From Candidatus Woesearchaeota archaeon (GTDB lineage: Archaea > Nanobdellota > Nanobdellia > Woesearchaeales > GW2011-AR4): a stretch of DNA of 32,003 nucleotides. The stretch is from positions 1 to 32,003 of the forward strand of contig JADHVG010000011.1 of assembly GCA_016784105.1 (NCBI GenBank), read 5' to 3'. The position numbers were made by a program, and so were the translations under genes. The notes under the pieces were generated by a model. That model was not told the DNA's origin. It made no database searches and was given only the letters and a program-made list of their open reading frames with translations. Of the stretch, positions 1-7,804 are shown one piece after another (the stretch's first letter is position 1; the number at the start of each line of letters is the position of its first letter).

Positions 1-89
1 CCATACTCCTGTTTTTTCTTATAAAGAATGGGTGGGATGTAAAAGTTGCTTTTTCTGACATTGCCGCATTATTGAACTTTAAGAGTTAA
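1..89 (+). CDS. C-terminal end of an unidentified protein (partial)
   Basis: The frame beginning at base 3 is open from the window edge to a TAA at 87-89 and reads as 28 residues, including NGWDVKVAFSDIAALLNF. Its stop overlaps the stop of the convergent minus-strand gene, as is common in compact archaeal genomes. The tail resembles the end of polysaccharide-deacetylase-type proteins, and the two envelope-type GNAT neighbours would fit that, but the fragment is too short to identify. A chance open frame of this length is also possible. Confidence 0.35.
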   Translation, partial: ILLFFLIKNGWDVKVAFSDIAALLNFKS

Positions 90-967
90 GAGTAGAAATC
101 ATATAATTGTTCGGATTCAAGGTTCCATAACTCTTTCCATTTGGATTCTGTTGAAAGAAAATCTATCTCATCACATTTTTTCTCAATAGAACTTTTTATC
201 TGTTCTGCTATCAGCATTTTTCCAAGATTTTTTATCTCTACATTTCTTCCGGTTGCAAGCACATAATAGCATTTTTTGTACACTATTCCCAATCCTACCG
301 CTTCCGTTTTGCCTTCTATTTTTATGGATATCATATCCATCATTTTTTTTCCGGAAGCAATTTTAATAAAAGAGTTCATGCTTTCTTCAAACTCCTTGCT
401 ATTGAAGTTTGATTCTTTTCCAAATCCTTGTTTGTTGAATTTTATAAGAGTCTCGAAATCAGAAATTTTGTTAACTCTGATCTTGCAATTTTTTTCTTGT
501 ATCTTCTTAAGGTCATACCTAAGATTTTTCCTATGTTTCTTGGTAAAAGTTCTGAGATAATCTTCAAAACTCGAATATTTTTTTAAGTTAAGATAATATC
601 TTTTCTCTCCAATCTCCAATTGGTCAGAATGCTTTGCTTCAGTAGAATCTATATAGTATATTGAAGTGTGATAAGGACATTCATACAAACATTCATCTAA
701 CAAGCTTGGTTTCTTAAGGAAAAATTTATTTTTTTCTGGGAACGTATCCCCAAAGTAAGTGTACATCTTCTCTTTTCGGTCAAAGGTGAGTGGCAACAGC
801 CCTATTTCTTTTCCATTTTCAAAGCAAAGTATAAAATTGAATTCAGAAGCTTTTGTATGGAAACATCTTCTAAATTTCCACACATCCCATAAATTCTTTT
901 TTGAAGAATATTGGTTCCAGAGTGATTTACACTCCGATTCATCCCCATAAGTTTGAAATGTTATCAT
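86..967 (-). CDS. GNAT-fold acyltransferase, BioF2/FemAB-like (Acetyltransf_6 type)
   Basis: Predicted cytoplasmic or membrane-associated acyl/aminoacyl transferase of 293 residues. The central stretch with FTKKHRKNLRYDLKK (about residues 140-155) is the basic helix typical of BioF2-like double-GNAT proteins. It is followed by a second GNAT-like half with VGLGIVYKKCYYVLATGRN and a conserved LGKMLIAEQIKSSIEKK helix. No signal peptide or membrane segment is seen. The ATG overlaps the stop of the upstream GNAT gene by 4 nt, so the two are translationally coupled. Family members transfer acyl or amino-acid groups to cell-envelope or exopolysaccharide precursors. The substrate here cannot be read from sequence. 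Confidence 0.75.
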   Translation of the reverse strand: MITFQTYGDESECKSLWNQYSSKKNLWDVWKFRRCFHTKASEFNFILCFENGKEIGLLPLTFDRKEKMYTYFGDTFPEKNKFFLKKPSLLDECLYECPYHTSIYYIDSTEAKHSDQLEIGEKRYYLNLKKYSSFEDYLRTFTKKHRKNLRYDLKKIQEKNCKIRVNKISDFETLIKFNKQGFGKESNFNSKEFEESMNSFIKIASGKKMMDMISIKIEGKTEAVGLGIVYKKCYYVLATGRNVEIKNLGKMLIAEQIKSSIEKKCDEIDFLSTESKWKELWNLESEQLYDFYS

Positions 968-1887
968 TTTTTTTTCACTATTGAAAATGTGTATGTTTTG
1001 TATATCTTTTCCGGTTTGAATTTACGTTTGAATCTTAATAGTATCCTATCAGATCCTCCAAAATCTGCATATTCATACTTTGCTCTTTTTAACCTATTCA
1101 GATCATCTATATTAGCAATTTCTCCTAATCCAGATACTGAATAGTCTACAATTCCTATAGCAGAATAATAATCTTTACTTTGAGGTATCTTCCATCCAGC
1201 AGTTATTGTGGCTGGATTTCCATTAACATAAATTGTTTTGGCTGATTCTAGTCCCTTAAACCCGCTGTTTATGAGATTAAAATAGTAGTCTTCCTCAACA
1301 CTGTCTGCCATGTTTCTTTTTTTGAGCCATCTTTTGACAACTTTGTACAATTTTTCTTTTGGTACATCTCTACTATCCTTAACCCTCACCTTATTTTTTT
1401 TGTAGAATCTATTGCTTATGTTCCTTAGTTTCTTCATCTTATTCCCTTTAAGTTTAGGATCCCAGGATTCCATTTTGTACATAGGCCAGTAAAGGATATA
1501 GTAATACGAACATGCTCTTAATCCGTTTGGTTTTCTTAATTTTTGTAAAATTCCCTTCCTTAGGTCCTCAGAAACTTCCACAGTGAGTTTTTTAGAATTT
1601 TTTTTCTTTAAAACGTGATTTGCAGCTTTAAGTAAGATGCTTAATCTTTCTTCCTCTGGAGCAAGTATTCCGCATGGAAATAGGGTCCATTTTCCAAGGT
1701 GTTCTGTATGTTGCATCAGAACCTTTTTATCGTTTCCAAAATCAAGGAAAACATTTTTGTCTTCTGGTGTTTCGCAATGCATATAATGAAGAAAATTGTG
1801 TTCAGCAAAGTGCCCGTATTTTTTGATGGATCTCTTTATGCTTTTATGATTGCTTAAGACGTCGTTAATAATTTCCAATACTTCCAC
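964..1887 (-). CDS. DUF2156-like GNAT protein (phosphatidylglycerol lysyltransferase C-domain type)
   Basis: Predicted aminoacyl/acyl transferase of 307 residues. The C-terminal part carries YADFGGSDRILLRFKRKFKP (about residues 272-291), which matches the end of DUF2156/LPG-synthase soluble domains, where a Gly-Gly-Ser loop precedes a basic 'RFK..F.P' element. The N-terminal half shows the GNAT pattern of these double-GNAT proteins. There are no membrane helices, so it is the soluble domain only. The start is a GTG (1885-1887), with a TATA-like GTTTAAATAC on the minus strand about 26 nt upstream, which suggests a leaderless message. It is the first gene of a two-gene operon with the next GNAT. 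Probable role: modifying lipids or surface polymers (inference). Confidence 0.7.
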   Translation of the reverse strand: MEVLEIINDVLSNHKSIKRSIKKYGHFAEHNFLHYMHCETPEDKNVFLDFGNDKKVLMQHTEHLGKWTLFPCGILAPEEERLSILLKAANHVLKKKNSKKLTVEVSEDLRKGILQKLRKPNGLRACSYYYILYWPMYKMESWDPKLKGNKMKKLRNISNRFYKKNKVRVKDSRDVPKEKLYKVVKRWLKKRNMADSVEEDYYFNLINSGFKGLESAKTIYVNGNPATITAGWKIPQSKDYYSAIGIVDYSVSGLGEIANIDDLNRLKRAKYEYADFGGSDRILLRFKRKFKPEKIYKTYTFSIVKKK

Positions 1888-1912
1888 CCTTAAAAAAATT
1901 GTTTCAAAACTT

Positions 1913-1921
1913 GTATTTAAA
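1913..1921 (-). promoter_or_regulatory. TATA box for the GNAT pair
   Basis: The minus-strand sequence GTTTAAATAC lies about 26 nt before the GTG at 1887, the spacing expected for a leaderless archaeal transcript. Confidence 0.5.
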
Positions 1922-1938
1922 CATTATGCTTGATTAAT

Positions 1939-2817
1939 TTATTTAAAATCAAAAAATTTGTAACCAATAAGCTTATAGATTATTTTTGCTGCAGCAAAAT
2001 CACTTCTGACGTCATCTTTTCTAGGAGATAATTCTACAACATCCATCCCCACTACATTTTTTTCTCTAAAAACCTTTCTGAGTAATCTTAGTGTTTGATA
2101 GTATTGCAGCCCTCCAGGTTCTGGATTTCCTACTGCTGGCATCCACGCCGGGTCAAAACCATCTAAGTCTATTGTAATGTAAACCTCATCAGAAAGCAAA
2201 GAAATTGTTTCATCCATCCAATCATCATTAGCATGTATTTTTCTGTCCCAGAAAATTTTGATATTATTTTCCTGGATATAATCCATCTCTTCCTTGCATA
2301 CACTCCTTATTCCTACGGGAATCACTTTCTTGCAATAATCAAGTGATCTTTTTATTGCACATGCATGGTTATTTTTACTTCCGTTCCATTCTTCTCTAAG
2401 GTCACAATGCGCATCCAGCTGCAACACCGAAAGATTTTTGTTGGTTTCTGAGAATGCCCTTACACAAGCAGGAGTTATCGAATGCTCTCCTCCAATGATT
2501 ATTGGAAATTTTTTATCTTCAATAATTTTTTTAACACTAGAGTATATTGATTCTTGCATTTTTTCTTCATTGTCTTCAATCTCCAAATTGTTTAATGTAC
2601 ACACTCCCGCCGTACACGCTTCTTTGTCTATTTCTTCATCATAGAATTCTATGGCCTGTGATGCATTTATCAGGGCTTCAGGTCCATCCTTTGTTCCACC
2701 CAGATAGGTAGTTGTTTTTTCATACGGCACTGGAAGCATTGCTATTTTTGAGTCTTCATAATTAGACAATGGTTCAGGTAGCTCCAGAAAGTTGTTTGGG
2801 AATGTTATGTAGTTCAT
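1939..2817 (-). CDS. speB: agmatinase (ureohydrolase family)
   Basis: Hydrolyses agmatine to putrescine and urea. All signatures of the binuclear manganese ureohydrolase fold are present in 292 residues: GGEHS with His112, DAHCDLR with Asp135/His137/Asp139, and TIDLDGFDP with Asp217/Asp219, plus the late Glu in VVELSPR. The PAVGNPEPGGL stretch after the second metal motif is typical of agmatinases rather than arginases. The gene lies 65 nt or more downstream of a SpeD-type decarboxylase gene on the same strand, so the pair makes a polyamine cluster. Other family members (guanidinobutyrase, formimidoylglutamase) are less likely given the context. The length is normal. Confidence 0.9.
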   Translation of the reverse strand: MNYITFPNNFLELPEPLSNYEDSKIAMLPVPYEKTTTYLGGTKDGPEALINASQAIEFYDEEIDKEACTAGVCTLNNLEIEDNEEKMQESIYSSVKKIIEDKKFPIIIGGEHSITPACVRAFSETNKNLSVLQLDAHCDLREEWNGSKNNHACAIKRSLDYCKKVIPVGIRSVCKEEMDYIQENNIKIFWDRKIHANDDWMDETISLLSDEVYITIDLDGFDPAWMPAVGNPEPGGLQYYQTLRLLRKVFREKNVVGMDVVELSPRKDDVRSDFAAAKIIYKLIGYKFFDFK

Positions 2818-2882
2818 TTTAATATTAAATTTCTAACTTAGAATCAATATCTCTTTAATAGATTTACTATCAAATTTTAGAA

Positions 2883-3284
2883 TCAGGTTTTAAGGTAGAT
2901 GTAATCAGGATGGCTTCTCGGAAAATCAAGACCTCGCTTTATTACCTTTTTAACATGGTTTTTTGCTCCAAAAACTTTGGAGAGAAGTTCTGCTGCTTTA
3001 TCAACATCAAAATTCTTGCACGAAAATACATCCATAAAAACATAATTTTTTTCAGGAAATGTATGTATGCTTATGTGAGATTCTGCAATCATGACAAATC
3101 CCGAAATACCTGGAACTTTTGCACCAGGATCCATCCACTTGACAACGTGCGGAAGTATCATCTTCGTCATGCCAAGTTTTTCTGGAAGTTGATTAAGAAC
3201 GTCATAAACCAAACTTTGATCCACTAACTTTTTTCTATCACAGCTAGAAGCGTCTATTGTCAAATGCTGACCGAATTCTCTCAT
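2883..3284 (-). CDS. speD: S-adenosylmethionine decarboxylase proenzyme (pyruvoyl type; arginine decarboxylase possible)
   Basis: Self-cleaving pyruvoyl decarboxylase of the SpeD class. Counted from the ATG at 3284, the processing serine in AESHISIHTFPE is Ser69, and Ser61 (GISGF), His74 and Cys89 (FSCKNFD) sit at exactly the family spacings (-8, +5 and +20 from the cleavage Ser). An upstream TTG at 3326 would extend the protein to 147 residues, but a TATA-like GTTTAAATAC at 3333-3342 lies only a few bases before it. The ATG just before the conserved REFGQHL start is therefore preferred. In some archaea a SpeD paralogue decarboxylates arginine instead. With agmatinase as the neighbour, either activity would make sense. 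Confidence 0.88.
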   Translation of the reverse strand: MREFGQHLTIDASSCDRKKLVDQSLVYDVLNQLPEKLGMTKMILPHVVKWMDPGAKVPGISGFVMIAESHISIHTFPEKNYVFMDVFSCKNFDVDKAAELLSKVFGAKNHVKKVIKRGLDFPRSHPDYIYLKT

Positions 3285-3332
3285 TGTATATGAACTAACC
3301 ACCTTTTTGTTAAAACTAATTTTCAAAAATAA

Positions 3333-3342
3333 GTATTTAAAC
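3333..3342 (-). promoter_or_regulatory. TATA box for speD
   Basis: The minus-strand GTTTAAATAC lies in the spacer between the DUF1461 gene and speD. Transcription is expected to start near 3311, which argues for translation from the ATG at 3284 (or a GTG at 3302) rather than the TTG at 3326. Confidence 0.5.
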
Positions 3343-3346
3343 CTTT

Positions 3347-4066
3347 CTATTTGATGTTTTTTCCGACGGAAAATTTGATTATTTTATGAATAAAATTTTC
3401 ATTATAAATCTTTAAAAGTAAAACAAAAGATAAGAAAAACAAAATTGTCGTCGACAAAATTATATTTTTCATTATTAGGATTAAAGCATCAAAGAATAAG
3501 TTTTCAGGATATAGTACTACAATTTTTTCAAATTCTGGATTAAACACGTAAGTTCCTTCTGGGAAAAAAGTTTCGTGAAACTTTCCAAAAAAGAAATTAA
3601 AATCTATTATTGAAATAATAAAAATCAAAAAAAAGATAATTAGGGTCAAAAAGCTTCCAAAAAATATTATTCTAATGACATTTTTGATTATTAATTTAAA
3701 GTTTGAATTAAAGAAAAATATTGATAGTAAAAATAAAGCAACGATTGAAACTAGTGAGGCAAGATATATCCTAGAAGAGTTATCAAAAAAGCCTTTCACG
3801 TCTTTCATGTGAGATTTTTCTCGTTCAGTAAAAAACTCATTCTGCAAATTTCCATCAGAAAACTTAAGATATTGCAAAACTTCTTTGTTTATGTTATCTA
3901 CATCCTGATCCTCTAGGTTTGAATAAACCTCATACTTAGCGAATTCTTGTTTGTAGAAACTTTCATCGAACACAACAAGATTAAAATTAAAAAAGAAAAT
4001 TATAATTACGTAAAGAATCGATGTTAAGGTTAGTGTAAAAAAATAAATAGGAGTTTTATGAACCAT
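3347..4066 (-). CDS. DUF1461 / TIGR01906-like integral membrane protein
   Basis: Membrane protein of 239 residues with about four hydrophobic segments (roughly residues 8-31, 99-119, 127-152, 202-222). A long extracytoplasmic loop lies between the first two. That loop ends in FFTEREKSHMKDV, and a second loop has FHETFFPEGTYVFNP followed by LYPENLFFDA. These are the hallmark motifs of the DUF1461 family of uncharacterised integral membrane proteins. A TATA-like ATTATTTAAG at about 4090-4098 on the minus strand gives it its own promoter about 26 nt before the ATG. Function unknown. Its position after the two acidic proteins may be incidental. Confidence 0.75.
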   Translation of the reverse strand: MVHKTPIYFFTLTLTSILYVIIIFFFNFNLVVFDESFYKQEFAKYEVYSNLEDQDVDNINKEVLQYLKFSDGNLQNEFFTEREKSHMKDVKGFFDNSSRIYLASLVSIVALFLLSIFFFNSNFKLIIKNVIRIIFFGSFLTLIIFFLIFIISIIDFNFFFGKFHETFFPEGTYVFNPEFEKIVVLYPENLFFDALILIMKNIILSTTILFFLSFVLLLKIYNENFIHKIIKFSVGKNIK

Positions 4067-4097
4067 AAATTAAGAGTAATACAAGAAACTTAAATAA

Positions 4098-4568
4098 TTA
4101 TTCTTCTTGTTCAAGAGTTATTGTTTGTTTTCTTTTTCTTAGAATAAAAGTATCTTCTATCTCTATCTTTATTTTTCTTCTCTTTACTATTTCTTGAGCT
4201 TGTATTATTTCTTTCATGGCTTCTTTATTTGCCTTTTCAAGAAATATTTCTTTTATGGATTCCATAGAATTGTCTTGCCTTCCATTCCCATCAGAAACTC
4301 CATGTTGAATGGGTATGTAAGATTCAAAAATATCGCTGTTCAAATGCTCCCTCATTTCATTAAAGTTATGATAACCCGGATCAAAATTCCCATATTTTAT
4401 TGAAGTTATTGCTTCATGCTCACTTGGAGAGTAAAACATAGCAGCATAGTCTGGAACATCATTAGTTACCAAATAAGAAGCCGTACTTGCAAGATCTCCG
4501 TGAGATTCTATGTTGTAACTTGTCTTGCTAACAACTTCAAATCCCGCCGCATATTGATTTTGGTACAT
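4098..4568 (-). CDS. hypothetical protein, acidic with a basic helical tail
   Basis: 156 residues with no recognised domain. The N-terminal 80 residues are rich in Ser, Tyr, Asp and His and look poorly structured. Residues about 105-135 form a predicted amphipathic helix (IKEIFLEKANKEAMKEIIQA). The end alternates basic and acidic residues (VKRRKIKIEIEDTFILRKRK), compatible with a short beta strand pair. There are no membrane segments or cysteines. It starts 1 nt after the stop of the equally anonymous gene at 4570-4971, so the two are almost certainly co-transcribed and may be partners. Confidence 0.6.
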   Translation of the reverse strand: MYQNQYAAGFEVVSKTSYNIESHGDLASTASYLVTNDVPDYAAMFYSPSEHEAITSIKYGNFDPGYHNFNEMREHLNSDIFESYIPIQHGVSDGNGRQDNSMESIKEIFLEKANKEAMKEIIQAQEIVKRRKIKIEIEDTFILRKRKQTITLEQEE

Positions 4569-4569
4569 T

Positions 4570-4971
4570 TTAGCCTAAATATATTGTTTCTTTTTCTTTT
4601 TTTATTGCTTTGTTGATTGCTTCTTCTATGGATTTATTCTTTTTCTGGGGCTTTTCTTCTTTTTCATTAGATTGTTGATGCATTTCCTGAGTGTTCATTT
4701 TGGGAAAGATATCTTGTTCCAGTTCTTCTTCCTGTTTTTTCCCCTCTTCTTCAACCGCATCAACTATGTTCCTTTCGTGTTCATCTTTGTCTTTATCTTT
4801 GTCTTCCTCTTCCTTAGAATGGGACATGTAATCATTTCCAGTACTTCCCTCACCAGACGCATAAACTTCATTCTTGTGATATTCTTGAGTACTATCGGAA
4901 TGACCGACATAACCAGCCCCCTTATGCATGTCTAACTTGTCTTCATCCCAGTTGTTATGTCTTTTATACAT
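4570..4971 (-). CDS. hypothetical highly charged, low-complexity protein
   Basis: 133 residues, strongly hydrophilic. The middle is a run of Glu, Lys and Asp (KEEEDKDKDKDEHERN), then a Glu/Gln-rich coiled-coil-like stretch. It ends in a helix, SIEEAINKAIKKEKETIYLG. The N-terminus has aromatic and Gly/His residues (MYKRHNNWDEDKLDMHKGAGYVGH). No known domain or signal peptide is seen, and it is probably intrinsically disordered. A TATA-like CTTTATAAAG at 4994-5003 on the minus strand sits about 25 nt before the ATG. It is the first gene of a pair with 4098-4568. Confidence 0.6.
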   Translation of the reverse strand: MYKRHNNWDEDKLDMHKGAGYVGHSDSTQEYHKNEVYASGEGSTGNDYMSHSKEEEDKDKDKDEHERNIVDAVEEEGKKQEEELEQDIFPKMNTQEMHQQSNEKEEKPQKKNKSIEEAINKAIKKEKETIYLG

Positions 4972-5052
4972 CTTTTAAAAGTGATTTTTTTGCTTTATAA
5001 AGTTTTCTGTTTTTACTACTGTAAAGTTATTACTGCCATACTATCAACTTCA

Positions 5053-5208
5053 TCATTTTATCTCAGGAATATTCTCTTCAAAACTACACTCAGAACACCT
5101 TAATTTTCCATCCGCATAAGATAATGAAAGTTTATTGCACTTAGGGCATCTCTGAACCGGTTTAAAAGTTTCCATGCTCTTTTCCAAAAACTCTGACTCT
5201 TTGCTCAT
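5053..5208 (-). CDS. zinc-ribbon mini-protein (51 aa)
   Basis: A short reading frame of 51 residues with an N-terminal charged helix (MSKESEFLEKSMETF) and a C-terminal zinc ribbon: CPKCNKLSLS, then LRCSECSFEE. The two CxxC knuckles are 16 residues apart, the usual spacing for a structural zinc site. A TATA-like element at 5228-5238 (minus strand) is about 25 nt upstream, so the gene has its own promoter, divergent from that of PolB. It may be a nucleic-acid-binding or protein-binding adaptor. Its function cannot be assigned. Confidence 0.65.
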   Translation of the reverse strand: MSKESEFLEKSMETFKPVQRCPKCNKLSLSYADGKLRCSECSFEENIPEIK

Positions 5209-5257
5209 AAAGAATATAGTGGAAAAGATATATTTAAAGTTATTGAAAAACCCATCA

Positions 5258-5270
5258 ATATTTATAAATC
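5258..5270 (+). promoter_or_regulatory. TATA box for PolB
   Basis: ATATTTATAAATC ends 13 nt before the ATG at 5284, with the TATA centre about 20 nt upstream of it. The spacer to the divergent zinc-ribbon gene holds a second TATA-like element in the other direction. Confidence 0.5.
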
Positions 5271-5283
5271 AAGAAGACATCCC

Positions 5284-7746
5284 ATGATTATGGACAAGAT
5301 AAGATTCTATCCGATAGATACAACCTACAAAATAATAAACAACAAGCCGGTTATTTATCTATTTGGCAAAACCTCAGAAGATAAACAAATCTGTGTTTTG
5401 TACGAAGATTTTCTTCCTTACTTCTACCTAATACCCGAAACCGGACAGGATCTCAAAAGCAGGCTGGAAAGTTTTGAGGTGAAAAATGAAGGGGAAACCA
5501 TCAAAATTTTTAAAGTGGAGAATGTAAAAAAAAGGTATTACGGGGAAGACGTAAACGCCTTAAAAATTTTCACTAAACTGCCCTCCCATGTTCCGATTCT
5601 TCGAGAAGAAATAAAAACTATAGAAGGAATTAAATCAATAAATGAGAACGATATTCTTTTTGTCAGACGTTTTATGATAGATCATAACATCATCCCAATG
5701 TCTTTTTACGATGTTGAAGGAGAACTTATCAATTCTAATCTCAAGGTTCCTTCATTTAAAGCATCTTCCATAGTTCTTTCTGAAACAGATAAAGTTCCTA
5801 AACCAAAGATTCTTGCCATCGACATAGAAACTTACACCCCTTCTCACAAAGAAATAGTTCCTGAAAAAAATCCAATAATAATGCTTGCTTTTCATGGAGA
5901 TGGAATCAAAAAGGTTTTTGTGTGGAAGCACTTTAAGACAGATTTAGATTATGTTGAATTTGTTGATAGTGAAGCGACCATCATAGAAAAATTCAAGGAA
6001 ACCATAGCGCAATATAAACCAGACATCATAACCGGTTACTATTCTGACGGTTTTGACATGCCTTACATAAAAGCACGTGCCGATAAATACAAGATCAAGC
6101 TGGACTTAGGTCTTGATGGATCTGAGTTAAGAATAAAAAAAGCAATTAACGTGACTGCACAAATAACCGGTATTGTCCATTTGGATGTTTTCAAATTTAT
6201 CAGAAAGATAATGGCCGGTACCTTGACAACAGACAAGTACAATCTGGATTCTGTCGCTCATGAAATCCTTAACGAGAAAAAACATGATGTTAACCTTGAT
6301 GATTTATCAAAAATATGGGATACTGATGTTGAACAACTTGGCGAGTTTTGCAAGTACAATCTTCATGATGCTACTTTAGCTTATAAGCTTGCTGAAAAGT
6401 TAATGCCAACAATCATTGAGATGGTCAAGATAACCAATCTCCCAATCTATGATGTTAACCGTGTTGGTTATTCTCAACTAGTAGAATGGTATCTTCTCAA
6501 GCAATCTCCCGCTTTTAATCAAATAGCTCCTAACAAACCTCACGGAAAAGAATTAATTAGAAGAAGGTCTATCAGAATAAAAGGTGCTTTTGTTTTTGAG
6601 CCAAAGCCAGGATTATACAAAGACATAACCGTTTTTGATTATAGGAGTTTGTATCCTACGATCATAGGTTCTCATAATATCAGCCCTGGAACTCTTAACT
6701 GTTCATGTTGTGAGGGAACCGCAAAAAAAGTTCCGCTGGAATTTCAAAATAGATGGTTTTGCGAAAAAAGAAAGGGATTTATTCCTACTTTGATTGAGGA
6801 TCTTATAACAAGAAGGATGCGCATCAAGGAAATAATTAAGGACCATGAAGGGGAACAACATAGAATCTTGGAAGCAAGGTCTAATGCTCTAAAGCTTTTG
6901 GCAAATTCTTTTTACGGTTATTTAGGTTTTTACGCTGCCAGATGGTATTCTCTAGATTGTGCAGAATCAACAACTGCTTATGGGAGATATTACATTAAAC
7001 AGGTTATTAGTAAAGCGGAAAAAGAAAAGTTCGAAGTTATCTATTCTGATACCGATTCTGTTTTCCTTACTTTGGATGGAAAAAAGAAAGAAGACGCTTT
7101 AATGTTCGCAGAACACATTAATCGAGAACTTCCTGGGCTTATGGAACTGGAATTTGATGGTTTCTATCCATCAGGGATCTTTGTTTCTGCGAAGATGGGA
7201 GAGGGAGGTGCAAAAAAAAGATATGCGTTAGCCTCAGAAACAGGAGAAATAAAGATAAAAGGTTTCGAGAGTGTAAGAAGAAACACTTCAACTATATCTA
7301 AGGAAACTCAAGAGAAGGTTTTTGAAATAATTCTAAATGAACATGATAACAAAAAGGCTTTTGAATATGTTAAGGGTGTTATTAATGATCTAAGAAATAA
7401 AAAAATACCTCTTGATAAGGTCATTATCTCCACTCAACTCAAAAAGCCTATAGAAGAGTACGATGCTAAAGGCCCTCATGTTGCAGTTGCTCAGAGATTA
7501 AAAAATAGGGGAGAAAATATTGGTCCAGGTTCATCCATCCAATTTGTTGTTACACCCGGATCCGATATCATCCGGAATCGTGCAAGACTTCCTGATGAAA
7601 TAAAGGAAGGTGAATATGACCAAGATTATTATATAAACCATCAAGTAGTTCCTGCTGTTGAACGTATTTTCAATGTTTTTGGTTATAAAAAAGAAGAGCT
7701 TATTGAATCAAAAGACCAGACAAAGCTAGAAGGATTCTTTAAATAG
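5284..7746 (+). CDS. polB: DNA polymerase family B, replicative
   Basis: Replicative polymerase with 3'-5' proofreading, 820 residues, in one piece and without an intein. Exonuclease motifs are Exo I DIE (180-182), Exo II GYYSDGFDMPYI (about 252-263) and Exo III YNLHDATLAYKL (about 358). Polymerase motif A is DYRSLYPTII (about 452), motif B is KLLANSFYGYLG (about 537) and motif C is YSDTDS (about 587), followed by the KKRY element. The last residues, QTKLEGFFK, form a canonical PCNA-interacting peptide (QxxLxxFF). A start two codons later (ATG at 5290) is equally possible. An undivided chain contrasts with the split PolB of Nanoarchaeum. Confidence 0.97.
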   Translation: MIMDKIRFYPIDTTYKIINNKPVIYLFGKTSEDKQICVLYEDFLPYFYLIPETGQDLKSRLESFEVKNEGETIKIFKVENVKKRYYGEDVNALKIFTKLPSHVPILREEIKTIEGIKSINENDILFVRRFMIDHNIIPMSFYDVEGELINSNLKVPSFKASSIVLSETDKVPKPKILAIDIETYTPSHKEIVPEKNPIIMLAFHGDGIKKVFVWKHFKTDLDYVEFVDSEATIIEKFKETIAQYKPDIITGYYSDGFDMPYIKARADKYKIKLDLGLDGSELRIKKAINVTAQITGIVHLDVFKFIRKIMAGTLTTDKYNLDSVAHEILNEKKHDVNLDDLSKIWDTDVEQLGEFCKYNLHDATLAYKLAEKLMPTIIEMVKITNLPIYDVNRVGYSQLVEWYLLKQSPAFNQIAPNKPHGKELIRRRSIRIKGAFVFEPKPGLYKDITVFDYRSLYPTIIGSHNISPGTLNCSCCEGTAKKVPLEFQNRWFCEKRKGFIPTLIEDLITRRMRIKEIIKDHEGEQHRILEARSNALKLLANSFYGYLGFYAARWYSLDCAESTTAYGRYYIKQVISKAEKEKFEVIYSDTDSVFLTLDGKKKEDALMFAEHINRELPGLMELEFDGFYPSGIFVSAKMGEGGAKKRYALASETGEIKIKGFESVRRNTSTISKETQEKVFEIILNEHDNKKAFEYVKGVINDLRNKKIPLDKVIISTQLKKPIEEYDAKGPHVAVAQRLKNRGENIGPGSSIQFVVTPGSDIIRNRARLPDEIKEGEYDQDYYINHQVVPAVERIFNVFGYKKEELIESKDQTKLEGFFK

Positions 7747-7774
7747 TTACTTTAAAGTAGTTAAGAAAGGAAAA

Positions 7775-7782
7775 TTTATAAA
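7775..7782 (+). promoter_or_regulatory. TATA box for the HAD gene
   Basis: TTTATAAA ends 22 nt before the ATG at 7805, which indicates a separate, nearly leaderless transcript from PolB. Confidence 0.5.
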
Positions 7783-7804
7783 TGGTATGTGACCCCTCCT
7801 GACA

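Noticed and set aside
5284-7746. Intein or split site in PolB
   Set aside because: All motifs are contiguous at normal spacing and the chain is of ordinary length.
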